In this document: in pieces, positions 46,386-57,472 of the stretch
Layout of the letters: every line of letters starts with the position of its first letter
Numbering within the stretch: position 1 is the stretch's first letter
Source of the DNA: SZAS-103 sp036496805
GTDB lineage: Bacteria; Pseudomonadota; Gammaproteobacteria; Xanthomonadales; Xanthomonadaceae
NCBI GenBank assembly: GCA_036496805.1
Contig: DASXKN010000029.1
Span: 248,001-312,000, forward strand
Direction of reading: 5' to 3'
Length of the DNA stretch: 64,000 nucleotides
Position numbers and translations under genes: made by a program
The notes under the pieces: generated by a model
Database searches by the model: none
Told to the model about the DNA's origin: nothing
What the model saw: only the letters and a program-made list of their open reading frames with translations

Positions 46386-48957
46386 CCGTGCCGCCGCTGT
46401 CGCCTTGCGCGAACGCGCCGGTGAAGGTCACGGTCGCGCGATCGCTGAGCGCGCGCTGGTAGCCGAGGGCCACGGCCGATTCGCCGTTGATGAAACCGGC
46501 GCTCATGGCGAAACGGTTTTCCGTGCGGACGCCTGCGGCGCTGGCCGCGACGTTCGCCGTCGCGGAAGTTATCGCGCCCACGCGGCTGATGCGACGATCG
46601 GTGCTGCGGAAGCGATCGTCCATTTCCGATTGCAGGTCGCCGATCGAGGCCGAGAGATTAGCCACCTGGGTATTGGTGTAGGCGTTGGCACTCTGCAGGG
46701 TCGCGGCGTTGCCCGCGTCCGCGTGCGCGTTGGCGGACGCGAGCGTGGTCGCATCGCCCGCATCGGCGTGCGCATTGGCCGCGACCAGGGCCGCCGCGTC
46801 GCCCGAGCTCATCGCCGCCGAGCCGTTCGATCCCGCGAGCGCCGACACCTGCGCGTTGCTTGCCGACAGCGCGCCGTTCGCCTCGGTGAGTGCCGCATTC
46901 GCGGTGCTCAAGGCGGCATTGGCTGTCGTCTGCACGCCTGCCACGAGTGTCGAGGCCAGGCTCGTCGCCTGCGTCAGGTTCACCGCATCGGTGCCATTGA
47001 CCGCGGCGGCGACGTTCGTGATCCGCCGCTGCTGGCTCGCGCTGCCCACCGACACCGTGTTCGCGGCATCCGCGATCGAGCCGGCGCCGAGGGCCACCGA
47101 GTTCGTCGCGGTCACGCTCGCGCCCGCGCCGATCGCGGTCTCGCTCGCGCCGGTCATGGTCGCGCCTTCGCCGATGGCGACATCGTTCGTGAAGCCGGCC
47201 GACGCGCCCGCGCCCACCGCCACGGCTTCCTGGCCGGCCGCCGTCGCGAACTCGCCGGCATCGGCCACGCTGTTGTTGTTCGCGTCGAACCAGCCGCCCA
47301 CAGCCACGCTACCCTTGCCGGCGGCATTGGCCTGAGCACCCATCGCCGAGCTGCCCTTGCCGCTGGCGGTGTTGGTGAAGCCCAGCGCGCTCGAGAACGC
47401 CCCCGACGCGGTGTTGAACGCTCCGAATGCGCTGGCGCCATTGCCCGAGGCGGTGTTCTTGAAACCCACGGCGTCCGCGCGCGCGTTGGTGGCGTAGTTG
47501 CCATCGCCCAGCGCCAGATCGTACGCCCCCTTCGTCGTGTTGCTGCGACCGATGGCCGCGCTGCTGTCGGCTACAGACATGTCGTTCTGACCGAGGGCCA
47601 GGCTGTAGTTGCCCGAGGCCGTGTCGCGCACCCCGATGGCCGAGCTGGCCTTGCCGAAGGCGTAGTTGTAGCTGCCCACAGCGAGGCTCCGGCTGCCCAT
47701 CGCGTTCGCCTTGTAACCCACGGCGGTAGCGCTCGTATTCCCCGCGGTGTCCCAGAAACCGACAGCAACGGAGTCCAGGGCCGTCGTGGTGTTGAAATTG
47801 CCGAAGGCCGAGCTGTTGACGCCCGACGCCTTGTTGTAATAGCCGAACGCAACGGCATTGATCCCGGTCGCGGTGTTGTTCCGGCCAACAGCGATGCCTC
47901 TCACGCCCGACGCCACATTGTCCACGCCCATCGCGACGCTGACACTGCCGGTTGCCGTGTTGTTGTAGCCCATCGCGACGGCGTAGCGGACGAAGTGCAG
48001 CCCCGCGTCCATCACATAGGTTCCCCCTGCGGTGTTGGCCATGCCGACCGCCACGCTGTCGTTGCCGTAAGCCTTGTTGCCGCTTCCCACCGCCGTGGCA
48101 TGGTCGGCGTGATAGGACTTGTTGCCAAAGGAGAAGGTCCCTCCAGCGAGATTGCCGCTTCCGAACGCACTGCTGCCGATACCCGTCGCGATGTTGCCGT
48201 TGCCGAACGCGCTGGCGCCGCTGGCGCTGGCCGTGTTGTAGCTGCCGAACGCGTTGGCGCGGGAATATGCGCCAGCAGCTCCGGCGGCGAGCCCGGTCTG
48301 GTTGTGGTCGCCAATGGCGTTGCTCATCTGGGCGCTGCCATACGCCATGTTCTTGTAGCCGAATGCGCTGGCGGAAGCGCCCGACGCCGTATTGCGGTCG
48401 CCGAACGCACTCGCGCCGGTGGCGCTCGCGGTGTTGTAGCTGCCGAACGCGTTGCTGGCCGTGCCGGACGCCGTGTTGCTGAATCCGAAGGCGCTGCTGT
48501 ACCCGGCCAGGGCCTCGTTCCTGGAGCCGAAAGCGTTGCCGTTGCTGCCGTGTACGGTGTTGTCGCTTCCGATGGCGTTGGCAAAGAAGTATTCGTTCGA
48601 ACCGGACGTGCCGACCGTGTTGTTGTTGCCGATCGCGTTGCTGGCCTCGGCACCGTCGAATACCGTGTTGGTGGATCCCATCGCGCTGCTTTGATAACCC
48701 CAAGCCGTGTTGCGCCAGCCAAGTGCAGTGCTGTTCTTGCCTGACGCCGCATTGGCGTAGCCGAACGCACTGCCCAGGACGCCGGAGGCCGAATCAAAAT
48801 AGCCGCAAGCGATCGCATCGCTTCCGCTTGCGGTTGTACCCGTCCCGGCGCAGGTGGTGCCGGCCGCGGCATGGCCATTCATGCCGATCATCGAGCCGAT
48901 GCCGACGAGGATGCACAGGGTCAATTGCGCGGTACGCGGATGGTGAAGGCCTTTCAT
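46363..48957 (-). CDS. trimeric autotransporter adhesin (YadA-like), copy 3
   Basis: 864 residues, the shortest copy, because it has fewer head repeats. Signal peptide ending AAA-GTT, cysteines 36 and 51 (same spacing of 15), YadA head motifs, EF-hand-like loop DANNNSVADAGE, stalk with ANAHADAGDATTLASANAH, and YadA anchor ending GTVGFGFGW. GGGGA precedes the ATG. It is first in transcription order of the three but has its own strong terminator, so copies 2 and 1 need their own promoters; their upstream regions resemble the one ahead of this gene. Confidence 0.9.
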   Translation of the reverse strand: MKGLHHPRTAQLTLCILVGIGSMIGMNGHAAAGTTCAGTGTTASGSDAIACGYFDSASGVLGSAFGYANAASGKNSTALGWRNTAWGYQSSAMGSTNTVFDGAEASNAIGNNNTVGTSGSNEYFFANAIGSDNTVHGSNGNAFGSRNEALAGYSSAFGFSNTASGTASNAFGSYNTASATGASAFGDRNTASGASASAFGYKNMAYGSAQMSNAIGDHNQTGLAAGAAGAYSRANAFGSYNTASASGASAFGNGNIATGIGSSAFGSGNLAGGTFSFGNKSYHADHATAVGSGNKAYGNDSVAVGMANTAGGTYVMDAGLHFVRYAVAMGYNNTATGSVSVAMGVDNVASGVRGIAVGRNNTATGINAVAFGYYNKASGVNSSAFGNFNTTTALDSVAVGFWDTAGNTSATAVGYKANAMGSRSLAVGSYNYAFGKASSAIGVRDTASGNYSLALGQNDMSVADSSAAIGRSNTTKGAYDLALGDGNYATNARADAVGFKNTASGNGASAFGAFNTASGAFSSALGFTNTASGKGSSAMGAQANAAGKGSVAVGGWFDANNNSVADAGEFATAAGQEAVAVGAGASAGFTNDVAIGEGATMTGASETAIGAGASVTATNSVALGAGSIADAANTVSVGSASQQRRITNVAAAVNGTDAVNLTQATSLASTLVAGVQTTANAALSTANAALTEANGALSASNAQVSALAGSNGSAAMSSGDAAALVAANAHADAGDATTLASANAHADAGNAATLQSANAYTNTQVANLSASIGDLQSEMDDRFRSTDRRISRVGAITSATANVAASAAGVRTENRFAMSAGFINGESAVALGYQRALSDRATVTFTGAFAQGDSGGTVGFGFGW

Positions 48958-48983
48958 GAGTTTTTCCCCTGAGGTGTCCGCGT

Positions 48984-49005
48984 GCCGGCAGGTCGTTCTG
49001 CCGGC
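48984..49005 (-). promoter_or_regulatory. hairpin in the adhesin copy 3 leader
   Basis: 8-bp stem GCCGGCAG/CTGCCGGC with a 6-nt loop, 27 bp upstream of the ATG. A related GC-rich block and the downstream motif CACCCAGCGG occur ahead of copy 2, suggesting a conserved 5' leader. Otherwise the 245-bp gap to 49203 holds no gene. Confidence 0.45.
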
Positions 49006-49202
49006 TTTCGCGCGGTTCGCTGCACCCAGCGGGAAAGAACCAGTCCAGGGGACATTTGTCGGCGGACGTCCCCAAGGGACATGCCGAGATTGAAAGCGGA
49101 TTCGGGCTACATCGAATGCATGGCGCCGGCTCCGCCGTCGCGATCATGCCGATGTCCGGGCAGGGCAGGCTGCAAAGCCCGCGTATCAGGGCCGTCCGGA
49201 TG

Positions 49203-51914
<2,712 letters not shown>

Positions 51915-51929
51915 GGGCGCTATCCGTGT

Positions 51930-52514
51930 TCAACCCGGAAGCGGGGCGGGGGATGGATCCCCGGTTCGTCCCAGCGCCCTATTGATGTAGGCATGCGCCT
52001 TCTGCCAGTCGCGCTTGACCGTGCGCGGATCGACTGCCAGCGCCGCTGCCGTGTCGTCCACAGAGAGCCCGGCAAAAAAGCGCAATTCCACTACGCTCAC
52101 CAGGCGCGGGTGATCGCTGGCCATCGTGGTCAGCGCCTGGTCGAGCGCCAGCAAGTCCAGGCCGTTGTCGTCCACGGCGATCTCGATGTCGGCAAGGTCC
52201 ACGTGCGCACTGGAACCGCCGCGCTTTTCCGCCATCCGTCGCCGCGCGCTGTCGATCAGGATGTTGCGCATCGCCTTGGCGGTGTACGCGAAGAAACGCG
52301 CACGGTCCGGCCACGCCAGTTCGGCCCCCCCGAACACCGCCAGGTAGGTCTCGTGCACCAGGGCGGTGGTCGCCAGCGTGCGCTGGCGCGGATCCTGCGC
52401 AAGCTGGCGGTGCGCGATGGCGCGCAATTGATCGTAGATCATCGGCAGCAACACGTTCACCGCCGCGCCGTCGCCCCGGCCGGCACGATCAAGCAATTCG
52501 GTGATCTCGGACAT
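51930..52514 (-). CDS. ECF-type RNA polymerase sigma factor
   Basis: 194 residues of the ECF group that is encoded next to Ser/Thr kinases. Region 2 has the core-binding and -10 helices (TTALVHETYLAVFGG, then RARFFAYTAKAMRNILIDSARRR), and region 4 has VVELRFFAGLSVDDTAAALAV, DPRTVKRDW for -35 recognition. The start at 52514 (MSEITELLDRAG) has AGGG upstream; the longer frame to 52910 is out-of-gene. No anti-sigma factor gene is adjacent; regulation is likely by the kinase. Confidence 0.9.
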   Translation of the reverse strand: MSEITELLDRAGRGDGAAVNVLLPMIYDQLRAIAHRQLAQDPRQRTLATTALVHETYLAVFGGAELAWPDRARFFAYTAKAMRNILIDSARRRMAEKRGGSSAHVDLADIEIAVDDNGLDLLALDQALTTMASDHPRLVSVVELRFFAGLSVDDTAAALAVDPRTVKRDWQKAHAYINRALGRTGDPSPAPLPG

Positions 52515-52672
52515 GGCCCTAGTGTATCGGAGAGTGTGTAGATCGCCCTGGCGGGCGGGTCGCATCAGGTCAACGCGAGTCCCGTGGCGGACCGGACAGG
52601 ACGCGCGTGCCATGCAGATCGCCTGCGACGGCGAAGCGGCGCCGGATCCCGTCGGCTGCTTCGACCGCCGCC

Positions 52673-53461
52673 TCACATCTGCCGGAACAGGTGCAGGTAG
52701 CTGCGGCTCACCGGCAGCACGTCCTTGCGTCCGCGCAGATGGATGTCGGCGGTCTCGTTTTCGCCGCGGGTCACATGGCTGATCGCACGCAGGTTGACGA
52801 CGACCGAGCGGTGCACCTGGGCGAACTGGCTGGCGTCGAGCTGCGCCAGCAGTTCCTTGAGCGCGATCCGCACGAGGGCTTCGGCGGGCTGGCCATCGTC
52901 TCCGCGCCACGCGACGAGGGTGTACTTGGTGTCGGAACGCAAGTAATCGATCTCGTCGACCGGGATCAGGCGCAGGCTCTGTCCGACCTGGGCGCGGATC
53001 CAGCGCAGCGGCGCGGTCGCGGGCGCGGCGCCGCGCTGGAGTTGCGCGGCGAGTTCGCGCAGCAGGGCATCGGTATTCGCGGCCGGCTGCGCCGCGCGCA
53101 GGCGCTCCTGCAGGCGCGCGACGGTGTCGGCGAGGCGGCCGGCTTCCACGGGTTTCACGAGGTAGTCGAGGACACCCTGCGCGAATGCCTGCACGGCGTA
53201 GTGGTCGTAGGCGGTCACGAAGACCAGGTGGGCGCGACGGCCGATGTGGTGTGCGGCCTCGATGCCGGACAGGCCCGGCATGTGCACGTCGAGGAAGCAG
53301 ACGTCAGGTTGTTTTGCCTCGAAACATTTGATCGCCTCGCGGCCGTTGCGCGCCTGCGCGACGATGTCGAGTTCTGGCCATGCCGTTTCGAGTTGGCGCG
53401 CGAGGGCCTCGCGCAGCAGCGGCTCGTCGTCGGCGATCAGTGCGGTGGGCCGGCGGTTCAT
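52673..53461 (-). CDS. LytTR-family response regulator
   Basis: 262 residues: receiver domain (about 6-120; DDE at the N-terminus, phosphoacceptor in VCFLDVHMPGLSG, Lys in YLVKPVEAG), linker, and LytTR DNA-binding domain (about 155-255; VDEIDYLRSDTKYTLV, QVHRSVVVNL, then LPVSRSYLHLF). LytTR regulators bind direct repeats and often control cell-surface or peptidase genes. Its ATG overlaps the kinase stop as ATGA, so the pair is coupled. Confidence 0.93.
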   Translation of the reverse strand: MNRRPTALIADDEPLLREALARQLETAWPELDIVAQARNGREAIKCFEAKQPDVCFLDVHMPGLSGIEAAHHIGRRAHLVFVTAYDHYAVQAFAQGVLDYLVKPVEAGRLADTVARLQERLRAAQPAANTDALLRELAAQLQRGAAPATAPLRWIRAQVGQSLRLIPVDEIDYLRSDTKYTLVAWRGDDGQPAEALVRIALKELLAQLDASQFAQVHRSVVVNLRAISHVTRGENETADIHLRGRKDVLPVSRSYLHLFRQM

Positions 53462-54540
53462 GGGTCGCTCGTTTCGCGTACGGGGAATTCGACTTCGGCG
53501 CACACGCCCTGCGGATGCTGCGCGCCCAGGCGCAGTTGCGCGTCGCCGCCGAACACCAGTTGCAGACGCTCGCGCAGGCTTGCAAGGCCGGTGCCGAGTC
53601 CGTTGCCGGCCTGCCGCAGGCCGACGCCGGTGTCGCTCACGCGCACGAGGCAGCGCTCGCCGCGGCGCTGCACCGAGATGTCGATGCGACCGCCATCCTC
53701 GCCGGGATCGATGCCGTGGCGCACGGCATTCTCCACGAGGGTCAGCAGGGTCATCGGCGGGCAGCGCAGCGAACGCGCGGCATCGTCCACATGCAGGGCG
53801 AAGGTCAGGCGGTCCGGCATGCGCATGTGCATGAGCTCGAGATAGGCCTGCACGAGCTGCAGTTCCTGGCCGAGCGTGGTGGACTGCTCGTTGATGCGCG
53901 GCACCGCCGCGCGCAGGTAGGCGACGAGGCTGCGCAGCACCGTCGAGGCCTGCGGCGATCCGGCATCGACCAGGGCCTGCACGTTCGCCAGGGTGTTGAA
54001 CAGGAAGTGCGGCGCGACCTGCGCCTGCAGCAGGTGCATGCGCGCATCGGTCGCCTGGCGTTCGAGTTCGCTGCGCTCCAGGCCGAAGGCCAGGGCCTGG
54101 CGCTCGGCCTCGCCGCGGATCTGCCGGAGCAGGGCCGCGATCGCCATCCACGGCGCGATCAACACGCCGAGGAAAGTCAGGAAGCCGAAGCCCTGGAGGC
54201 GTTCGCTCTGGTGCAGCCACGACGGATGGTCGCCGATCGTGGTGAGGCAGTAGATCGCGAACATCGCGAACGGCGCGGTGATCGCCACGCCCAGCACCTG
54301 CAGGCCCCAGCGCGCAATCCAAGGAGGCAGGCGCCGGGGCCAGCGCTCCAGCACGCCGAACGCGAGCAGGAAGCAGAACGCCTCGAAGGCCAGCCGCAGC
54401 AATAGGATCGCAGGCGATCCCTTCCAGCCCGGGCCCATCAGCAGGCCGAACAGCAGCACCGGCGCCAGCGCGACGCGCACGCGCGGCCACCCGAAGATCG
54501 GCGGATATCCCTGCGGCGCGCTGGCTTCGCTGCTGGCCAT
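53458..54540 (-). CDS. LytS/YehU-type sensor histidine kinase
   Basis: 360 residues: four or so N-terminal membrane helices (about 20-145), then a His_kinase domain with phosphoacceptor in QVAPHFLFNTLANVQALV (about 190), and an HATPase with ENAVRHGIDPGE and VSDTGVGL. This is the LytS class that partners LytTR regulators, in accord with the overlapping regulator gene downstream. The start at 54540 (MASSEASAP) is chosen; upstream open frame is extragenic. The signal is unknown. Confidence 0.9.
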   Translation of the reverse strand: MASSEASAPQGYPPIFGWPRVRVALAPVLLFGLLMGPGWKGSPAILLLRLAFEAFCFLLAFGVLERWPRRLPPWIARWGLQVLGVAITAPFAMFAIYCLTTIGDHPSWLHQSERLQGFGFLTFLGVLIAPWMAIAALLRQIRGEAERQALAFGLERSELERQATDARMHLLQAQVAPHFLFNTLANVQALVDAGSPQASTVLRSLVAYLRAAVPRINEQSTTLGQELQLVQAYLELMHMRMPDRLTFALHVDDAARSLRCPPMTLLTLVENAVRHGIDPGEDGGRIDISVQRRGERCLVRVSDTGVGLRQAGNGLGTGLASLRERLQLVFGGDAQLRLGAQHPQGVCAEVEFPVRETSDP

Positions 54541-54584
54541 GGCGCGACGATAATCGAATTCGGGACGAACGCGGTTGCCCGCGT

Positions 54585-55289
54585 TCACGATGGCGCGGCG
54601 TTCCTCGCGTGCGATGCTGGGATTGCGTCGTTGCGCCGGTTCCGCAGGCGGAAGAGCCAGTAGAACATCACCGCCAGCACCCAGAGCACGGGGATCGCGC
54701 GCAGTCCGCCGGCGTGGCGCAGGGGTTCCGGGAAATGCCTCGCCTGGCCCAGGAAGAGCGATGCGGTCGCGATCCACATCGCCATGCCCATCCGCCACAG
54801 GTGCCGTTTCAGGCGTTGCGCTCCGGCGATGCCGCCGGCGCGCAGCACGCGCGCATCGCCGATCGCGGCAAGCAGGCCGACCGTGCCGAACACGAGCACC
54901 GGCACCCCCATCCAGCGCATAGCGTTGCCCGCAAGGATGGTCGCGCCGAATCCGTAGGCGAACGCGCTGGTTGCGAAGGCCATCAGCATGCAGGCGCGCA
55001 GCAGGTTGCGTGAAGTCTCGACCGTGCGCACGACCGTCAGCAGCCCGGTCGCGACGAGGTAGAAGGTCAGGATTCCGGCGACCACGTTGGTGCGGTTCGG
55101 AAAGAAGAACATCGCCATGACCACCGCGCTCGCCGTCATCGTCAGCATCGCGATCGAGAACACGTTGCCGCTCGTGCGATGCAGCGCCGATCCCTTGGCG
55201 ACCCAGAGCGCGACCATGCCGGCGGTGATCGCGAGCAGGGCGGAGATGACGTGGATGGGCAACAGGAACCCGGCAGGCGTGCTCATCAT
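54585..55289 (-). CDS. DUF2306 family membrane protein
   Basis: 234 residues with six or seven membrane helices, an N-terminal HVISALLAITAGMVALWVAKG and HRTSGNVFSI pattern with conserved histidines typical of the DUF2306 family (possible haem or metal ligands; function unknown). It starts at tandem ATG codons 55289/55286. It ends 44 bp before the kinase start on the same strand and may share a transcript. The 190 bp upstream hold nothing recognisable. Confidence 0.78.
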   Translation of the reverse strand: MMSTPAGFLLPIHVISALLAITAGMVALWVAKGSALHRTSGNVFSIAMLTMTASAVVMAMFFFPNRTNVVAGILTFYLVATGLLTVVRTVETSRNLLRACMLMAFATSAFAYGFGATILAGNAMRWMGVPVLVFGTVGLLAAIGDARVLRAGGIAGAQRLKRHLWRMGMAMWIATASLFLGQARHFPEPLRHAGGLRAIPVLWVLAVMFYWLFRLRNRRNDAIPASHARNAAPS

Positions 55290-55479
55290 GGTCGTCCCGA
55301 TGGCGGTTCGGGAACGAGTCTTGCGGTCGCTGGAACGCGACGGAAGCGGCTTGCGACGAATTACGTCAGGCGGAGCATGAACGACGATCGACGACGACCG
55401 GCGGTCCGGGATCGGCCGTCGTGGCTCGTGAATCGCGCTGGTCTTGCAATCGCTTCACAGTCGACCGCAGACGGAGGAT

Positions 55480-56418
55480 CTATTCCTCGTCCGTGCCCTC
55501 GTTGATGCCTTCGAACAGGAACGTGCTCAGATAGCGCTCGCCCGTGTCCGGCAGCATCGCCAGGATCACCGAGCCTTCGGGCGCATCCTTCGCCACTTCC
55601 AGCGCGGCGGCGAAGGTCGCGCCGGAGGACACGCCGCAGAAGATGCCTTCCTTCTGCGCCAGCGCCTTCGCGGTGTCGCGGGCAACGATGTCCTCGACCG
55701 GCACGTTGCGGTCGAACACCTCGCGGTTGAGCACCGAGCCGACGAAGTCCGGCGTCCAGCCCTGGATCTTGTGCGGCGCCCAGTCCTTGCCGGCGAGCAG
55801 GGCCGCGACCGCTGGTTCGCAGACGCAGACCTTCAGGTCCGGACGCGCGAGCTTGAGCATCTCGCCGGCGCCGGTGAGCGTGCCGCCGGTGCCGTAGCCG
55901 GTGACGAACCAGTCCAGGCGTTTGCCTGCGAAGTCCTGCAGGATTTCCGGGCCGGTGGTGCTGCGGTGGAAGGCGGGATTGGCTTCGTTGTCGAACTGGC
56001 GCGTCAGGAAGGCGCCGTGCTTGCTCGCGTATTCCTCGGCGGCCTTGACCATGCCGGTGCCGCGCAGCGCGGCAGGCGTGAGGATCACCTTGGCGCCGAG
56101 GAAGCGCATCAGCTTGCGGCGCTCGATCGAGAACGAGTCGGCCATGAAGGCGACGAAGGGATAGCCGCGCACCGCGCAGACCATCGCGAGCGCGATGCCG
56201 GTGTTGCCGGAGGTCGCCTCGACCACGGTCTGGCCAGGCTTGAGCTCGCCGCGCGCCTCGGCGTCGAGGATGATGCCGAGCGCGAGGCGGTCCTTCACCG
56301 ACGACATCGGGTTGAAGGCTTCGCACTTGACGTACATCGCCACGTGCTTCGGCGCGAGCCGGTTGATGCGGACGATCGGCGTGTTGCCGACGGTGCCGAG
56401 GATGCTGTCGTGGATCAT
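55480..56418 (-). CDS. cysK: cysteine synthase A (O-acetylserine sulfhydrylase)
   Basis: PLP enzyme making cysteine from O-acetylserine and sulfide. The PLP lysine lies in NPMSSVKDRLAL (about residue 42), the substrate loop EATSGNTGIALA and PLP-phosphate loop VTGYGTGGTLTG are present, and the C-terminus reads ILAMLPDTGERYLST. 312 residues fits CysK; CysM-type features are not seen. It is monocistronic by context. Confidence 0.93.
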   Translation of the reverse strand: MIHDSILGTVGNTPIVRINRLAPKHVAMYVKCEAFNPMSSVKDRLALGIILDAEARGELKPGQTVVEATSGNTGIALAMVCAVRGYPFVAFMADSFSIERRKLMRFLGAKVILTPAALRGTGMVKAAEEYASKHGAFLTRQFDNEANPAFHRSTTGPEILQDFAGKRLDWFVTGYGTGGTLTGAGEMLKLARPDLKVCVCEPAVAALLAGKDWAPHKIQGWTPDFVGSVLNREVFDRNVPVEDIVARDTAKALAQKEGIFCGVSSGATFAAALEVAKDAPEGSVILAMLPDTGERYLSTFLFEGINEGTDEE

Positions 56419-56502
56419 GGCGGTCTCCGGGGGCTGCGCTGGATCGGAGCGATGATCCTACCCCGATTGCATCGCGCCGTGATGGCAGCGGCCGGGCATA
56501 CG

Positions 56503-57171
56503 CTAATGCGCGGCGGTCATGTCGGCAGGCGCGGGCTGCGGGAGGCTGCGGCCGGTCTGCGCGGCATGCCAGCGGTTGATGACGGTGCAGAACAGTTGCG
56601 CCGTGCGGTCGGTGTCGTAGACCGCCGAATGCGCTTCGTCGTTGTTCCAGTCCAGGCCCGCGGCGAACACCGCGCGACTGAGCACGGTCTGGCCGTAGGC
56701 CATGCCGGCCAGGGTCACCGTGTCGAAGGTGCTGAAGGGATGGAAGGGATTGCGCTTGTGGTTCGTGCGCGCGACCGCGGCATTGACGAAGCCGAGGTCG
56801 AAGAAGGCGTTGTGGCCGACCAGGATCGCGCGCTGGCAACCGGCGGCCTTGATCGCGGCGCGCACCGGTGCGAACACCCAGTCGAGCGCGGCGCGTTCGT
56901 CGCGCGCGGCGCGGAAGGGATGATCGGGATCGATGCCGGTGATCTCCAGCGCCTTCGGATCGATCTGCGATCCGGGGTAGGGAATCACGTGCGTGCTGGT
57001 CATCTCGCCGGGCGAGATCCAGCCCTCGTCGTCGATCAGGATCGGCTGCACAGCGATTTCGAGCAGCGCGTGCCGGTTGCAGTCGAAACCGCCGGTCTCG
57101 ACGTCGACCACGACCGGCAGGAAACCGCGGAATCGCTGCGCCATCGGCGCCTGGCTGGGAGTTTCATCCAT
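56503..57171 (-). CDS. rnt: ribonuclease T
   Basis: DEDDh-type 3'-5' exonuclease that trims tRNA and other stable RNA 3' ends. The acidic motif VVVDVETGGFD (about residue 24), VGHNAFFDLGFV and the C-terminal DEAHSAVYDTDRTA motif are all present. The 222-residue size is family-like. The start at 57171 (MDETPSQAP) is chosen over an earlier frame that runs into the repeat element. Confidence 0.92.
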   Translation of the reverse strand: MDETPSQAPMAQRFRGFLPVVVDVETGGFDCNRHALLEIAVQPILIDDEGWISPGEMTSTHVIPYPGSQIDPKALEITGIDPDHPFRAARDERAALDWVFAPVRAAIKAAGCQRAILVGHNAFFDLGFVNAAVARTNHKRNPFHPFSTFDTVTLAGMAYGQTVLSRAVFAAGLDWNNDEAHSAVYDTDRTAQLFCTVINRWHAAQTGRSLPQPAPADMTAAH

Positions 57172-57260
57172 GAGCGCAGGATAGCAGGCGGCTGGTGCGA
57201 TCCTGGCTCGCATGTTGCCGATCATCAAGCAAGCCGGGTCTGCGCTCCTGCTGTGGCTAC

Positions 57261-57460
57261 ACGAGATGCCATGAATGGCATCTCGGCTGTTGCCAAGTTC
57301 GGCCTTCCAAGGCCTCACTAAGCAACCCCGCCTTTACTCGCGCCATCCATGGCGCTCGCCCTTCGGGCCGGCTTCGCCGTTCGCGCGCGTTCCTTACGCG
57401 CGCAGTCGCTCCTGCTCCGGGCGTTCGTCGCCGCACGAGATGCCATTCATGGCATCTCGT
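57261..57460. repeat. 200-bp REPIN/MITE-like element with inverted palindromic ends
   Basis: Each end is itself a hairpin: 57262-57285 (arms CGAGATGCCAT/ATGGCATCTCG around GA) and 57436-57459 (same arms around TC), exact reverse complements of each other. The 150-bp interior has further hairpins (GCGCCAT-CC-ATGGCGC and CGCGCG/CGCGCG). There is no ORF. It fills the 301-bp gap between rnt and phoU. Confidence 0.8.
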
Positions 57461-57472
57461 AAACGCGGCGAC

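Noticed and set aside
39026..48957. Regular short repeats in the adhesin genes that might look like a CRISPR array
   Set aside because: The repeats are degenerate, coding and in frame for the YadA head motif, without constant repeats and unique spacers; no cas genes nearby.
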